DNA from: Pseudorhodoplanes sp.
GTDB lineage: Bacteria; Pseudomonadota; Alphaproteobacteria; Rhizobiales; Xanthobacteraceae
Assembly (NCBI GenBank): GCA_032027085.1
Contig: JAVSMS010000001.1
Coordinates: 3,635,730-3,699,729 of the forward strand
Length of the DNA stretch: 64,000 bases
Direction of reading: 5' to 3'
The position numbers were made by a program, and so were the translations under genes. The notes below the pieces were generated by a model. It made no database searches, had not been told where the DNA came from, and saw nothing but the letters and a program-made list of their open reading frames with translations. Positions 55,049 to 64,000 of the stretch are shown in pieces. Each line of letters begins with the position of its first letter. The first letter of the stretch is position 1.

Positions 55049-55285
55049 TTACGCGTTGCCGCCACGCCGACCGCTTCGCGGGCCAAGCGGTCCCTTGCGC
55101 TCCCGTATCAGACCCTCGGGTGGTCCATCTTCACCTTCCACCGGCATTGTGCGTACATCCGCGCCGTCCTGTGCCTGCTGATGCTTTCCGATCGTCTCGT
55201 GTGCGCGCTTCTTCGGCACATCGCTGGTGTCGGTGTCGTAGGCGCCACCCCGTTTGTCTTTCAGATCGGCCTTAGCCTGTCGCAT
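55049..55285 (-). CDS. Small hydrophilic protein, 78 residues
   Basis: MRQAKADLKDKRGGAYDTD, then TSDVPKKRAHETIGKHQQAQ and PPEGLIRERKGPLGPRSGRR: very polar and probably disordered, with few hydrophobic residues, the profile of stress-related hydrophilic proteins. Middle member of the 54870-55416 unit. A longer in-frame start (55453) would read through the upstream small gene in another frame and is not preferred. Confidence 0.6.
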   Translation of the reverse strand: MRQAKADLKDKRGGAYDTDTSDVPKKRAHETIGKHQQAQDGADVRTMPVEGEDGPPEGLIRERKGPLGPRSGRRGGNA

Positions 55286-55293
55286 GCCAGCAC

Positions 55294-55416
55294 CTAGTTG
55301 GGAGAGGCGGCGCACACCGCTTGCGCCACCAAGAGCACCGCCGTGATGCTGAGAATGGCCGCCGCTGTGGCTAGCAATGGCCAATCTTTGAATGCCTTGA
55401 GCATCGTGTTCTCCAT
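55294..55416 (-). CDS. Tiny single-span membrane peptide, 40 residues
   Basis: MENTMLKAFKDWPLLATAAA followed by ILSITAVLLVAQAV and CAASPN: a short amphiphilic N-terminus and one transmembrane helix. It precedes the 78-residue gene by 8 bp. Supported by its helix-like composition and position only, so existence is probable rather than certain. Confidence 0.45.
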   Translation of the reverse strand: MENTMLKAFKDWPLLATAAAILSITAVLLVAQAVCAASPN

Positions 55417-55449
55417 GCCGGATAAGTTCGTGCGCCGGTGTGCCGTTCG

Positions 55450-55720
55450 TCACGCCGAACGTCGACTGTAAGGCGAACGGTTGGCCGGCCGCAGGGAAAT
55501 TCCCTCACGCTGGGCTTTGCTGCGTATCGCGCCCTCGGGCCGCCGCAGTTTCAGGCTGATCACGCCGGTCGGCGTGTTTTTGCCTGACCAGCGAGCGCAA
55601 TTCCTTGATCTCGCGATTTTCCCACGGCTCGCCGGACCGCTGCTTGTATTTCGGGTTTGCCTTGCGCGGACCCTTGCGCCCGATAGGAGAGCCCTGCCGC
55701 TTCCAATCTGATTTCGCCAT
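55450..55720 (-). pseudogene. Small conserved basic protein gene, frameshifted
   Basis: The first frame gives MAKSDWKRQGSPIGRKGPRK, then ENREIKELRSLVRQ; the continuation NTPTGVISLKLRRPEGAIRS, KAQREGISLRPANRSPY is in another frame. Both parts belong together: similar rhizobial proteins read ..L..QNTPT.VI.LKL.R.E.A(V/I)RSKA...GISLKP.N.SPY. One extra A in the run CAAAAAC near 55597 breaks the frame. The HTH-like C-terminal part suggests DNA binding. Either decayed or a sequencing indel. Confidence 0.65.
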
Positions 55721-55890
55721 CTCATGAATTCCCGTGTTTCCCAGCGGTACAGAGATGCAAATCCTGCCGAACCGCCGAGGTTCCCTGAGGGCCGAATGCG
55801 TCGCACGGCATTTTGCCTTTGGACGTGACAGGGTCTCATTGTTCCTGTCATGTTCTTTTTCAAGGATTCAGGACATTATTGGAGTTAGTC

Positions 55891-56511
55891 ATGGCCGACG
55901 ATCTCGTCCTCTACACCAACCCAATGTCGCGCGGACGCATCGCCCGCTGGATGCTGGAAGAGGTCGGCGCGCCCTACCGCGCCGAGATTCTGGATTTCGG
56001 CACGACCATGAAGGCGCCGGCTTATCTTGCACTCAATCCCATGGGCAAGGTGCCGACGATCCAGCACGGCGACACCGTCGTCACCGAATGCGCCGCGATC
56101 TGCGCCTACCTCGCCGACGCGTTTCCGGCTGCGAAGCTCGCGCCGCCGACCGACAGGCGCGGCAAGTATTACCGCTGGCTGTTCTTCACCGCGGGTCCGG
56201 TGGAAGCGGCGGTGAGCAACAACGCGCTGGGTTTGACAGTGCCGGCCGACCGAGAACGCATGATCGGCTACGGCACCTATGGGGCGGTGATGGACACGCT
56301 CGAGCGCGCGGTGAGCGCGCAGCCTTATGTGGCGGGCGATTCATTCACCGCGGCCGACGTCTATGTCGGCTCGCATATCGGTTGGGGTCTGCAATTCGGC
56401 TCAATCGAGAAGCGCAAGGCGTTTGAGGATTACTGGGGCCGGCTCAAGGACCGGCCCGCGCATCTGCGCGCGACCGAGCTTGATGACGCGGCGATGCCGA
56501 AGCAATCCTAA
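55891..56511 (+). CDS. Glutathione S-transferase family protein
   Basis: 206 residues. N-terminal thioredoxin fold (LVLYTNPMSRGRIARWMLEE; NPMGKVPTIQHGDTVVTECA with the cis-Pro and glutathione-contacting Glu-Cys/Ser position) and a helical domain (VAGDSFTAADVYVGSHIGWG). GGAG lies 6 nt before ATG 55891. Divergent from the frameshifted small gene. A stress role is plausible from the neighbourhood. Confidence 0.9.
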   Translation: MADDLVLYTNPMSRGRIARWMLEEVGAPYRAEILDFGTTMKAPAYLALNPMGKVPTIQHGDTVVTECAAICAYLADAFPAAKLAPPTDRRGKYYRWLFFTAGPVEAAVSNNALGLTVPADRERMIGYGTYGAVMDTLERAVSAQPYVAGDSFTAADVYVGSHIGWGLQFGSIEKRKAFEDYWGRLKDRPAHLRATELDDAAMPKQS

Positions 56512-56728
56512 AGCATAGCGGTGCTATGAGGCTGACTATCGCCGCCAGCCTGAAGGGCGGTGGCGCAGCGGCGACCGCAAAGGACGGCGGCCGCTGAACG
56601 CGTTCTCGTGAATTGTTTTCACAGGTCGACAACCACACAACTTGTGGCCATTCATCCGCCAAGCCGCTTCGACCGCACCTTAAGATGACGGAGCAGGTGT
56701 TGGCGATTCAATCGAACGCATCCACGCG

Positions 56729-57193
56729 TCAGGCCGCGACGATACGGCCCTCGGGTGTATATTTGTCGACGGCCGCCGGAAGCTCGCGCGACAGCCGCGA
56801 GAGCAATTCATCCTGGCTCAATCCGGTGGCCTGGCTGAGCTGTTGCAGCACGTCCGGGCTCAGCGCTTTCTTCAGATCAGTCGGTGCGACGTCCTTGTTG
56901 GGACCTGTGCCGATCCAGGATTCGGCGGCGTCTCGCTGGCCGGACTGGGTGAATTGGTCGAGCAGTTCACTGAGGCCGCCGTTGAGCAGCGTGCCGGCAC
57001 TCAATCCGCCGAGCAGGCCGCCGAGATTGCCAAGCCCGCCCTGCTGTCCCTGCGCCGGATTGTCTCCGGCTGCGGCACCGCCGCCCTGGTTCATGTTCCG
57101 GAGAAGATCGGCAATCTTGTCCCGGTTCTGATAGCCCAGGACAGCGAGCAGCCCGAGCAGGGCCGTCATCGAGGGATAACCGCGGCTGTTCAT
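56729..57193 (-). CDS. YidB family protein (DUF937)
   Basis: 154 residues: SMTALLGLLAVLGYQNRDKI, a Gly/Gln-rich segment (GGGAAAGDNPAQGQQGGLGN), then LLNGGLSELLDQFTQSGQRD, SWIGTGPNKDV and LSRLSRELPAAVDKYTP, the YidB pattern. Function unknown. Start ATG 57193 with GGGAGCG upstream. The upstream gap 56512-56728 holds nothing recognisable. Confidence 0.88.
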   Translation of the reverse strand: MNSRGYPSMTALLGLLAVLGYQNRDKIADLLRNMNQGGGAAAGDNPAQGQQGGLGNLGGLLGGLSAGTLLNGGLSELLDQFTQSGQRDAAESWIGTGPNKDVAPTDLKKALSPDVLQQLSQATGLSQDELLSRLSRELPAAVDKYTPEGRIVAA

Positions 57194-57248
57194 ATTGCGC
57201 TCCCGCCGGTTCGTGATGAAGGGTTTGAGGCCCGCTGTAAAATCCGCC

Positions 57249-57512
57249 TCAGGCGTGGCTGCGCCTGGCGGCGACCATTCCCCAGATGGCGAGCACGATG
57301 ACGGCACCGACAATGGCGCCAATCAATCCGGCGCCCTCACCCGCCTGATACCAGCCGATCGCTTGCCCGAGATAGGTGGCAACAAACGCGCCCACGACGC
57401 CGAGAATGGTGGTGAGAATGAATCCCGAAGGTTCGTTGTTGTCGCCCGGCATGATGAATTTCGCGATCACGCCCGCAACGAAGCCAATAATGATCGTCCA
57501 GATGATGCCCAT
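57249..57512 (-). CDS. GlsB/YeaQ/YmgE family stress-response membrane protein
   Basis: 87 residues with three transmembrane helices: GIIWTIIIGFVAGVIAKFIM, FILTTILGVVGAFVATYLG, GLIGAIVGAVIVLAIWG, the complete pattern of the transglycosylase-associated family. Members are induced by general stress in several bacteria. ATG 57512 has AGGAA about 5 nt upstream. A weak EcfG-like site lies upstream. Confidence 0.92.
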   Translation of the reverse strand: MGIIWTIIIGFVAGVIAKFIMPGDNNEPSGFILTTILGVVGAFVATYLGQAIGWYQAGEGAGLIGAIVGAVIVLAIWGMVAARRSHA

Positions 57513-57594
57513 GGGGATTCCTCGTGTAATCCGAAAGACGCCGCGCTTCCGCATAACGACGCAAAACCAGCCAGCGGCCGCAGGCGTTGGACGT

Positions 57595-57619
57595 AATGCA
57601 CGGCGGAACCGATGGTTCC
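57595..57619 (-). promoter_or_regulatory. Weak EcfG-like site upstream of GlsB-family gene
   Basis: Minus strand GGAAC, 16-base spacer, CATT (one mismatch to CGTT). About 80 nt before the ATG. Partly overlaps nothing else; the GGAAC lies next to the clpA terminator. Confidence 0.3.
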
Positions 57620-57625
57620 CTCAGA

Positions 57626-57654
57626 TGCAAAAGCCGGGCATCGCGCCCGGCTTT
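57626..57654 (-). terminator. Rho-independent terminator after clpA
   Basis: AAAGCCGGGC / GCCCGGCTTT (57630-57639 / 57645-57654), loop of 5 nt, with a short T-run on the minus strand. It lies 23 bp past the clpA stop. Confidence 0.8.
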
Positions 57655-57677
57655 CAATCACCCCTATCGTGACACCC

Positions 57678-60119
57678 TTACGCCTTTACCAGCGGCACTT
57701 TCGGCACCGAGCCGCGGCCCGGCCCGGAGGGGCCCGAGCCGCCGCCCTTTGGTCCGGACGGCTTCGGCTTGCGCGGCGCCGCCGCGCGCTTCGCGCGCGC
57801 GCGCTTGACGGGAATCTTTTCGGGCTTCGGCGTGACCGGCCCCTCCAGATATTCGAAGCCGAGCTTCTCCTTGCCGTCCTCTTCCTTGACGAGGATGACG
57901 CGGACATGGCCGCCGGCCTTCAGCCGGCCGAACAGCACCTCGTCGGCGAGCGGCTTCTTGATGTGCTCCTGGATGATGCGCGACATCGGCCGCGCGCCCA
58001 TCAATTCGTCGTAGCCGTTCGCCACCAGCCAGCGCGACGCCTCCTCCGAGAGCTCGATGGTGACGTTGCGGTCGGCGAGCTGCGCCTCGAGCTGCAGCAC
58101 GAACTTGTCCACCACCTGCTTGATGATTTCTTCCGACAGATGGTTGAAGGTCACGATGGCATCGAGACGGTTGCGGAATTCCGGCGCGAACAGCCGGTTG
58201 ATCGCCTCGACGTCGTCGCCCTCGCGCTTGTTGCGAGTAAAGCCATACGTGCCCTTGGCGAGGTCGGCGGCGCCCGCATTGGTCGTCATGATCAGGATGA
58301 CATTGCGGAAATCTACCTGCTTGCCGTTATGGTCGGTGAGCTTGCCGTGATCCATGATCTGCAGCAGCACGTTGAACAGGTCCGGATGCGCCTTCTCGAT
58401 CTCGTCGAGCAGCAGCACGCAATGCGGATGCTGGTCGACGCCATCGGTTAGCAGGCCGCCCTGGTCGAAGCCGACATAACCGGGAGGCGCGCCGATCAGA
58501 CGCGATACCGTGTGCCGCTCCATATATTCGGACATGTCGAAGCGGATCAGTTCGACGCCCAGCGCCTTGGCCAACTGCTTGGCAACTTCGGTCTTGCCGA
58601 CGCCGGTCGGACCCGAGAACAGATAGCAGCCGATCGGTTTTTCCGGCTCGCGCAAACCGGCGCGGGCGAGCTTGATCGAGGCCGCCAGCGCCTCGATCGG
58701 CCGGTCCTGACCATAGACCGTGGTCTTCAGCGTGGTCTCGAGATGCTGCAGCACCTCGGCGTCGTCCTTGGAGACGGTCTTCGGCGGGATGCGCGCCATG
58801 GTCGAGATCGTGGTCTCGATCTCCTTGATGCCGATGGTCTTCTTGCGGCGGCTCTCCGGCAGCAGCATCTGCGCCGCGCCCGACTCGTCGATCACGTCGA
58901 TCGCCTTGTCCGGCAATTTGCGGTCATGGATATAGCGCGCCGACAATTCCACCGCTGCCTTGATGGCGTCGTTGGTGTATTTGAGCTTGTGATAGTCCTC
59001 GAAGTACGGCTTGAGGCCCTTGAGGATCTCGATCGTATCCGGCACCGACGGCTCGTTGACGTCGATCTTCTGGAAGCGCCGCACCAGCGCGCGGTCCTTC
59101 TCGAAATATTGCCGATACTCTTTATACGTGGTCGAACCGATGCAGCGGAGCGTGCCCTGCGCCAAAGCCGGCTTGAGCAGGTTCGATGCGTCCATCGCCC
59201 CGCCGGAGGTGGCGCCGGCGCCGATCACCGTGTGGATCTCGTCGATGAACATGATCGCGTCCGGCGTCGCCTCGATCTCCTTGATCACCTGCTTCAGGCG
59301 CTCTTCGAAGTCCCCGCGATAGCGCGTACCGGCCAAGAGCGTACCCATGTCGAGTGAAAACACGGTCGAGCTTTTCAGCACGTCCGGCACCTCGCCGTGC
59401 ACAATACGGCGGGCGAGGCCTTCCGCAATGGCGGTCTTGCCGACGCCGGCGTCGCCAACCAGCAACGGGTTGTTCTTCTGGCGGCGGCACAGCACCTGGA
59501 TGGTGCGGTTGATTTCGGCATCTCGGCCGATCAGCGGATCGATCTTGCCGTCCTTCGCTTTCTTGTTCAGGTTGATGCAATAAGCGTCGAGCGCATCGCC
59601 CTTCTTCTTGCTGTCATCGCCAGTCTTAGTGTCGGTCTCATCGTCGACGCCGCGCACGGGACGTGATTCCGACATGCCCGGCCGCTTGGCGATGCCGTGG
59701 CTGATGTAATTGACCGCGTCGTAGCGCGTCATGTCCTGCTCCTGCAGGAAATACGCGGCATGGCTTTCGCGCTCGGCGAAGATCGCGACCAGCACATTGG
59801 CGCCGGTGACTTCCTCGCGGCCGGATGATTGCACATGGATGACGGCGCGCTGGATCACGCGTTGGAAGCCGGCGGTCGGCTTGGAATCCTCCGAGCCTTC
59901 GGTGACGAGGTTCTCCAGTTCGTTTTCCAGATACGAGATCAGGTTGCGGCGCAGCTTGTCGAGATCGACGTTGCAGGCGCGCATCACCGCCGCGGCATCC
60001 GAATCGTCGATCAGCGCCAGCAGCAGGTGTTCCAGCGTCGCGTATTCGTGATGGCGTTCATTGGCGAGCGCGAGCGCCCGATGAAGCGACTGTTCCAGGC
60101 TGCGCGAAAAACTGGGCAT
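57678..60119 (-). CDS. clpA: ATP-dependent Clp protease ATP-binding subunit ClpA
   Basis: 813 residues; AAA+ unfoldase that feeds ClpP. N-domain with two Clp_N repeats ([35 protein letters not shown]), AAA module 1 with [15 protein letters not shown], module 2 with [15 protein letters not shown], and a TYGF tripeptide region where the ClpP-binding loop is expected. The C-terminus has a Lys/Pro/Gly-rich extension of about 50 residues not found in E. coli ClpA. It lies 75 bp after clpS, its adaptor. Confidence 0.97.
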   Translation of the reverse strand: MPSFSRSLEQSLHRALALANERHHEYATLEHLLLALIDDSDAAAVMRACNVDLDKLRRNLISYLENELENLVTEGSEDSKPTAGFQRVIQRAVIHVQSSGREEVTGANVLVAIFAERESHAAYFLQEQDMTRYDAVNYISHGIAKRPGMSESRPVRGVDDETDTKTGDDSKKKGDALDAYCINLNKKAKDGKIDPLIGRDAEINRTIQVLCRRQKNNPLLVGDAGVGKTAIAEGLARRIVHGEVPDVLKSSTVFSLDMGTLLAGTRYRGDFEERLKQVIKEIEATPDAIMFIDEIHTVIGAGATSGGAMDASNLLKPALAQGTLRCIGSTTYKEYRQYFEKDRALVRRFQKIDVNEPSVPDTIEILKGLKPYFEDYHKLKYTNDAIKAAVELSARYIHDRKLPDKAIDVIDESGAAQMLLPESRRKKTIGIKEIETTISTMARIPPKTVSKDDAEVLQHLETTLKTTVYGQDRPIEALAASIKLARAGLREPEKPIGCYLFSGPTGVGKTEVAKQLAKALGVELIRFDMSEYMERHTVSRLIGAPPGYVGFDQGGLLTDGVDQHPHCVLLLDEIEKAHPDLFNVLLQIMDHGKLTDHNGKQVDFRNVILIMTTNAGAADLAKGTYGFTRNKREGDDVEAINRLFAPEFRNRLDAIVTFNHLSEEIIKQVVDKFVLQLEAQLADRNVTIELSEEASRWLVANGYDELMGARPMSRIIQEHIKKPLADEVLFGRLKAGGHVRVILVKEEDGKEKLGFEYLEGPVTPKPEKIPVKRARAKRAAAPRKPKPSGPKGGGSGPSGPGRGSVPKVPLVKA

Positions 60120-60194
60120 CTTATGTCCTTCAAGTCCCCGGCCTGTTCACCGGTTCCGTGTGGCCGCCCCCGGCCCCAACATTGCGTCCGCTAC

Positions 60195-60527
60195 TCACTT
60201 TTTCTCCATGACGCATTGCAAAGGATGGTGATGTTTGCGGGCAAAGTCCATCACCTGCGTCACTTTTGTTTCTGCGACTTCATACGTATAGACGCCACAT
60301 TCGCCGATCCCGTGGTGATGCACATGCAACATGATCTGGTTGGCGGCTTCGCGATCCTTGTTGAAAAAGCGTTCCAGCACGTGCACCACGAATTCCATCG
60401 GCGTGTAGTCGTCGTTCAGCAGCAACACACGGTAGAGATTGGGCCTTTTGGTCTGCGGCTTGGTCTTGGTGATGACCGCCGTGCCCGGTGCGCCAGGATC
60501 TCCCCGCCCCTTCTTGTCGTCAGCCAT
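60195..60527 (-). CDS. clpS: ATP-dependent Clp protease adaptor ClpS
   Basis: 110 residues; binds N-degron substrates and delivers them to Clp[21 protein letters not shown] carries the substrate-binding NDD/TPMEFV motif, [20 protein letters not shown] the second half. ATG 60527 ([12 protein letters not shown]) gives the usual length; an in-frame ATG at 60590 is possible. Next to clpA on the same strand. Confidence 0.95.
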   Translation of the reverse strand: MADDKKGRGDPGAPGTAVITKTKPQTKRPNLYRVLLLNDDYTPMEFVVHVLERFFNKDREAANQIMLHVHHHGIGECGVYTYEVAETKVTQVMDFARKHHHPLQCVMEKK

Positions 60528-60904
60528 ACGGGCCCCGGACCGGGAATCCTGGCCCGAAGCCAAAAACGTTATCGGAATCATGAGGCTCATAGTTCAGCCG
60601 GTCGCCCGCACTTTCGAAGCATTTGAAGGAACTCACGTTGCACACTTTGATAATAATGCCGGAGCAAGGCGGGTGCCAGATCGCCGGATTCAAGTCAGCT
60701 CCGCGCCCCGACCGGCCAGCGCACCGCACGATTCACCCGTTCCGTTCCGCGATTGACGGACCGAAATACGGACAAATCGCGGCAAATCGTGCCGAATCTT
60801 TCGGAAATACCGACACCAATCGTCAAAACCTCTTGGCCATGATCCGCGCCATGAAAGGCCCCGCCCGTAACGCCGCCCAGCCTAACCGCACCGGAGCTGT
60901 CAAC

Positions 60905-62176
60905 ATGTTGTTCACCCGTTTTGCCCGGAACTCGGACGGCGGCGCCGCTCCCCTGCTGGCCCTGGCGCTCCTGCCACTGATGGCGGCGACCGGCGCGGCG
61001 ATCGACTACAGCCGCGCCAATTCGACCAGGACCGCCATCCAGTCGGCGCTCGACGCGACCGGTCTGATGCTGTCCCAGGAAGCAGCCACGCTGTCCACGG
61101 CTGATCTCGGGCCCAAGGCGACGACCTATTTCAGATCGCTGTTCAACCGGCCCGAAGCCAAGAATGTTTCGCTCAGTCACGAATTCAGTTCGCCGCAGCA
61201 AGGCAGCTTCTCGCTCAAGCTGACCGGCAGCGCGCAGGTGCCGTTGATTTTTGCGAGCATTCTCGGTCAATCGGAGCTGGCAATCTCGGCGACGAGCGAA
61301 GTGCTCTGGGGCATCAAGAAGCTCAATCTGGCGCTGGCGCTCGACAACACCGGCTCGATGGCGTCGAACGGCAAGATGTCGGCGCTGAAGACCGCGGCAC
61401 ACAATCTGCTCGACACACTGCAGGCGGCTGAGAAGGTTCCCGGCGACATCAAGGTGTCGATCGTGCCCTTCGCTACCGACGTTAATGTCGGGACCCAGAA
61501 CGTGAACAGCGACTGGATCGACTGGACCGACTGGGAGGCGCGCAATGGCAGCTGTTCCACATACGGCTCCTCGCAGAGCAAATGCCTCGCCAACGGTGGA
61601 ACCTGGACACCGAAGAATCACAGCAACTGGAACGGCTGCGTCAATGACCGCGACCAGAACAACGACGTGCTGAACACCGCGCCGGCGGGAACGGCCGCAA
61701 CCATGTTCCGCGCGCATCAGGCGTCGAACTGTCCGGTGCCGATGATGCCGCTGAGCCAGACCTGGAGCGGTCTGCACAGCAAGATCGATGCGATGACACC
61801 CACCGGCAACACCAATGTCACGATCGGCCTCGCCTGGGCCTGGCAGGCGCTGTCGCCGGTGGCGCCGATGAACGCGCCGGCGCCGCAGCCCGATCTCGAC
61901 AAGGTCATCATCGTGCTCACCGACGGCCAGAACACGCAAAACCGCTGGAGCTCATCGACTTCCTCGATCGATTCCCGCACGCAGGAAATCTGCGAGAATG
62001 CCAAGGCCGACAACATCAAGATCTACACGGTGCGCGTGATCGACGGCAACGGCACGTTGCTGAAAAACTGCGCAACCAAGCCCGACATGTATTACGACGT
62101 CGACGAGGCCGATCAGCTCAACGTCGTCTTCAAATCGATCGCGCAAAACCTCGCAAATCTGCGCATCGCGAAATAA
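60905..62176 (+). CDS. TadG-like pilus assembly protein with von Willebrand A domain, copy 1
   Basis: 423 residues. The N-terminus GGAAPLLALALLPLMAATGA, AAIDYSRANSTRTAIQSALD is the Tad/Flp pilin-like (TadE/TadG) membrane segment; a vWA domain follows with the MIDAS motif DNTGSM near 150, TPTGNTNVTIGLAWAW and VIIVLTDGQNTQN. Six or more Cys in the middle suggest periplasmic disulfides. GGAG lies 8 nt before ATG 60905; an earlier in-frame ATG (60839) is possible. No other tad genes are in the window. Tandem paralog at 62373. Confidence 0.85.
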   Translation: MLFTRFARNSDGGAAPLLALALLPLMAATGAAIDYSRANSTRTAIQSALDATGLMLSQEAATLSTADLGPKATTYFRSLFNRPEAKNVSLSHEFSSPQQGSFSLKLTGSAQVPLIFASILGQSELAISATSEVLWGIKKLNLALALDNTGSMASNGKMSALKTAAHNLLDTLQAAEKVPGDIKVSIVPFATDVNVGTQNVNSDWIDWTDWEARNGSCSTYGSSQSKCLANGGTWTPKNHSNWNGCVNDRDQNNDVLNTAPAGTAATMFRAHQASNCPVPMMPLSQTWSGLHSKIDAMTPTGNTNVTIGLAWAWQALSPVAPMNAPAPQPDLDKVIIVLTDGQNTQNRWSSSTSSIDSRTQEICENAKADNIKIYTVRVIDGNGTLLKNCATKPDMYYDVDEADQLNVVFKSIAQNLANLRIAK

Positions 62177-62372
62177 GCGCGGGCCGGCACAGTTAACGGA
62201 ATTCGAACACAAAGCCGAGATTTCGAGCAATGCGCTCTGCTTCGTTCACGATGGCGGCGCAAAGCCGCATGCTTAACGGCCGGTAAGCTTCTTTTTGCGT
62301 CGAGCTTTACGGCAATTTCACGCGCGCTGTTTACGACCTGTTGGAGAAATTCAGGAGCAGGTGAACAGAGCC

Positions 62373-63755
62373 ATGACCATCACCTCATTCATTGCATGCT
62401 GGCGCGGCAGACTGCGCGACTTCAGGCAGGCGCAGGGCGGCAACGTCGCCATCATTTTCGGACTCGCGGCGATCCCGGTCGTTGGGTTGATGGGCGCGGC
62501 GGCCGATTACAGCCGCGCCAATTCCGCCAAGGCCGCCATGCAGGCGGCGGTCGACGCGACGGTGCTGATGCTGTCGAAAGAGGTCTCCGGCCTCACTACA
62601 GCGCAGCTTAACGACAAAGCCTTCAAATATGTCGTGGCCAATTTCAACAGGCCCGACGCAAAGAACATCGTCGTCACACCGGCCTATTCACAGGCGACGT
62701 CGGAGCTCACGCTGCTCGGCGAGGCGACGCTCGACACCCATTTCGTGAGCCTGCTCGGCAAGGAGTCGATGTCGGTCAGTGCCACCTCAACCGCCAAGTG
62801 GGGCAACTCGCGGCTGCGTGTGGCGCTGGCGCTGGACAATACCGGCTCAATGGCCTCCAGCAACAAAATGGTCGCTCTCAAGGCTGCGGCGCACAAGCTT
62901 CTCAATCAGCTCGAGAAAGCGGCTACCAAGCCCGGCGACGTCTATGTGTCGATCATTCCGTTCGCCAAGGACGTCAATGTCGGACCCGGCAATCCCACGG
63001 ATCCGAATTGGACAGCGCCGGACTGGGTGGATTTTGGCGACCGCGGAAGCTGGCTGGGCTGGGACTCAAGAAACGGCAAATGCAAGAACAACGATTGGAA
63101 AACCAGTTGGGGCGGTCATGTCCGAACCAATTGCGATAGCGAATGGACGCCGAACAACCACAACACCTGGAATGGCTGTGTCGCCGATCGCGACGAGGAT
63201 TACGACGTGAACAACACGCCGCCATCGACACAGCCAAAGCTCACGGAAACGCTGTTTCCGGCGGAGCAGCACAATGCCTGCCCGGTTCCCCTGTTGCCGC
63301 AGACCTACAACTGGGCCGATCTGCATGCGAAGATCGACGCCATGACGCCGACCGGCAACACCAATACGACCATCGGTCTGGAATGGGGCTGGCACTCGCT
63401 GTCTCAGAATGCGCCGCTCAATGCTCCACCCATCGTCAACAGCGGCGGCATCACCACGCAAAAGATCATCATCTTCCTGACCGATGGCGAAAACACCCAG
63501 AACCGCACGAGCACCAATCGCAGCACGATCGACGCGCGGATGAAGAAGGCTTGTCAAAACGCGAAGAGCGATAACATCGTGCTCTATACGGTGCTGGTGA
63601 TGGAGGGCAACGAAAGCCTGCTGAAAGAATGCGCGAGCGCAGATTCTGACAAGCCGGTCGGCCCTAAATTCTTCAAGCTGACATCGTCGGATCAGCTCGT
63701 CACTACCTTCGAGCAGATCGGAACGGCGCTCTCGGCGCTGCGCATCGCGAACTGA
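62373..63755 (+). CDS. TadG-like pilus assembly protein with von Willebrand A domain, copy 2
   Basis: 460 residues with the same plan: GGNVAIIFGLAAIPVVGLMG (membrane segment), ADYSRANSAKAAMQAAVDAT, MIDAS DNTGSM near 165, Trp/Cys-rich insert (WNGCVADRDEDYDVNN), TPTGNTNTTIGLEWGW, IIIFLTDGENTQNR. Clearly a tandem duplicate of copy 1 with an expanded insert. It follows by 196 bp and may have its own promoter. Such proteins are thought to be surface or pilus-associated adhesins. Confidence 0.87.
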   Translation: MTITSFIACWRGRLRDFRQAQGGNVAIIFGLAAIPVVGLMGAAADYSRANSAKAAMQAAVDATVLMLSKEVSGLTTAQLNDKAFKYVVANFNRPDAKNIVVTPAYSQATSELTLLGEATLDTHFVSLLGKESMSVSATSTAKWGNSRLRVALALDNTGSMASSNKMVALKAAAHKLLNQLEKAATKPGDVYVSIIPFAKDVNVGPGNPTDPNWTAPDWVDFGDRGSWLGWDSRNGKCKNNDWKTSWGGHVRTNCDSEWTPNNHNTWNGCVADRDEDYDVNNTPPSTQPKLTETLFPAEQHNACPVPLLPQTYNWADLHAKIDAMTPTGNTNTTIGLEWGWHSLSQNAPLNAPPIVNSGGITTQKIIIFLTDGENTQNRTSTNRSTIDARMKKACQNAKSDNIVLYTVLVMEGNESLLKECASADSDKPVGPKFFKLTSSDQLVTTFEQIGTALSALRIAN

Positions 63756-63775
63756 CGGCTGCGCCGACGTCAAAC

Positions 63776-63805
63776 AAAAAGCCCGGCGAAGATGCCGGGC
63801 TTTTT
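63776..63805. terminator. Bidirectional terminator
   Basis: AAAAAGCCCGGC / GCCGGGCTTTTT perfect 12-bp inverted repeat (63776-63787 / 63794-63805) between the convergent vWA and phasin genes; T5 on both strands. Confidence 0.93.
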
Positions 63806-63828
63806 CATTCATCGATGCAGGTGAACGG

Positions 63829-64000
63829 TTACTTTGCCGTCGCCTTCCCGAACAAACCTTCGTAAGGCTTGTAAGTTTCCTTGGCGAGATCGGCATACAA
63901 TTCGCCGACCTTCGTCGCCTTGGATACGAAGCCCTCATACGCGTCCTTCAGATAGGTCTGTTGCAACTCGATTGCTTTCTCGAGCGACCTGACGCCGAGC
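63829..64000 (-). CDS. Phasin family protein, C-terminal part (5' end outside window)
   Basis: 56 codons on the minus strand with no start in the window: RSLEKAIELQQTYLKDAYEG, FVSKATKVGELYADLAKET and YKPYEGLFGKATAK then TAA. This is the amphipathic helical end of the Phasin_2 family, proteins that coat polyhydroxyalkanoate granules. The remaining N-terminus lies beyond the window. Confidence 0.8.
   Translation of the reverse strand, partial: LGVRSLEKAIELQQTYLKDAYEGFVSKATKVGELYADLAKETYKPYEGLFGKATAK

Overview
The window looks like the chromosome of a GC-rich alphaproteobacterium of the order Hyphomicrobiales, close to the Bradyrhizobiaceae/Xanthobacteraceae. This is inferred from the gene set: PleD/DivK, the EipB family, a Ku-LigD operon, DUF3572 next to dinB, a PyrC without metal ligands, GGAAC/CGTT-type general-stress promoters and a GTTC-N7-GTTC LexA box upstream of uvrA. 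I cannot name the species.

Layout. 1-4.5 kb: the end of a methyltransferase gene, then the NHEJ operon ku-ligD behind a likely EcfG promoter; ligD is frameshifted at an A10 run. 4.5-6.3 kb: a divergent SDR/AraC pair. 6.3-9.8 kb: uvrA with an SOS box, a palindromic repeat in its leader and another palindromic repeat inside the coding sequence. 9.75-12.1 kb: an AT-richer dGTPase gene split and internally deleted around an IS3-family element. 12.3-20 kb: a duplication-rich zone with three genes and one fragment of a PH-like (STM3941-type) membrane-protein family, a toxin-antitoxin pair with a broken toxin, a fatty-acid desaturase, palindromic repeats and a dispersed non-coding element. 20-32 kb: a K+ channel and many small envelope or stress proteins, some in paralogous pairs, plus ruvX, dsbB, an MBL hydrolase and an AidB-like acyl-CoA dehydrogenase.

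32.4-45.5 kb is conserved core: pyrB-pyrC'-plsY-dprA, topA-rnr-DUF983-Nudix-rpmG, and divK-pleD. 45.6-52.5 kb: DUF3572-dinB, a GST, eipB, RidA, a GDPD-FemAB-like-HIT series and a VOC protein. 52.6-57.5 kb: azlCD, a second copy of the dispersed element, and a cluster of small stress genes (low-affinity iron permease family, three tiny ORFs, a frameshifted small gene, GST, YidB, GlsB). 57.6-64 kb: clpS-clpA, two tandem TadG-like vWA proteins and the end of a phasin gene.

Themes. DNA repair and genome maintenance are prominent (ku, ligD, uvrA, dinB, ruvX, dprA, topA). Motif matches suggest that ku-ligD and two related secreted Tyr/Ala-rich proteins belong to one general-stress regulon. Mobile or repeated DNA has visibly altered several genes (uvrA, dgt, the 13-18.5 kb duplications). 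Three genes carry single-base frameshifts (ligD, a RelE-like toxin, a small gene at 55.5 kb), two of them in A-runs, so either decay or sequencing indels should be considered. No tRNA, rRNA or CRISPR array was seen.
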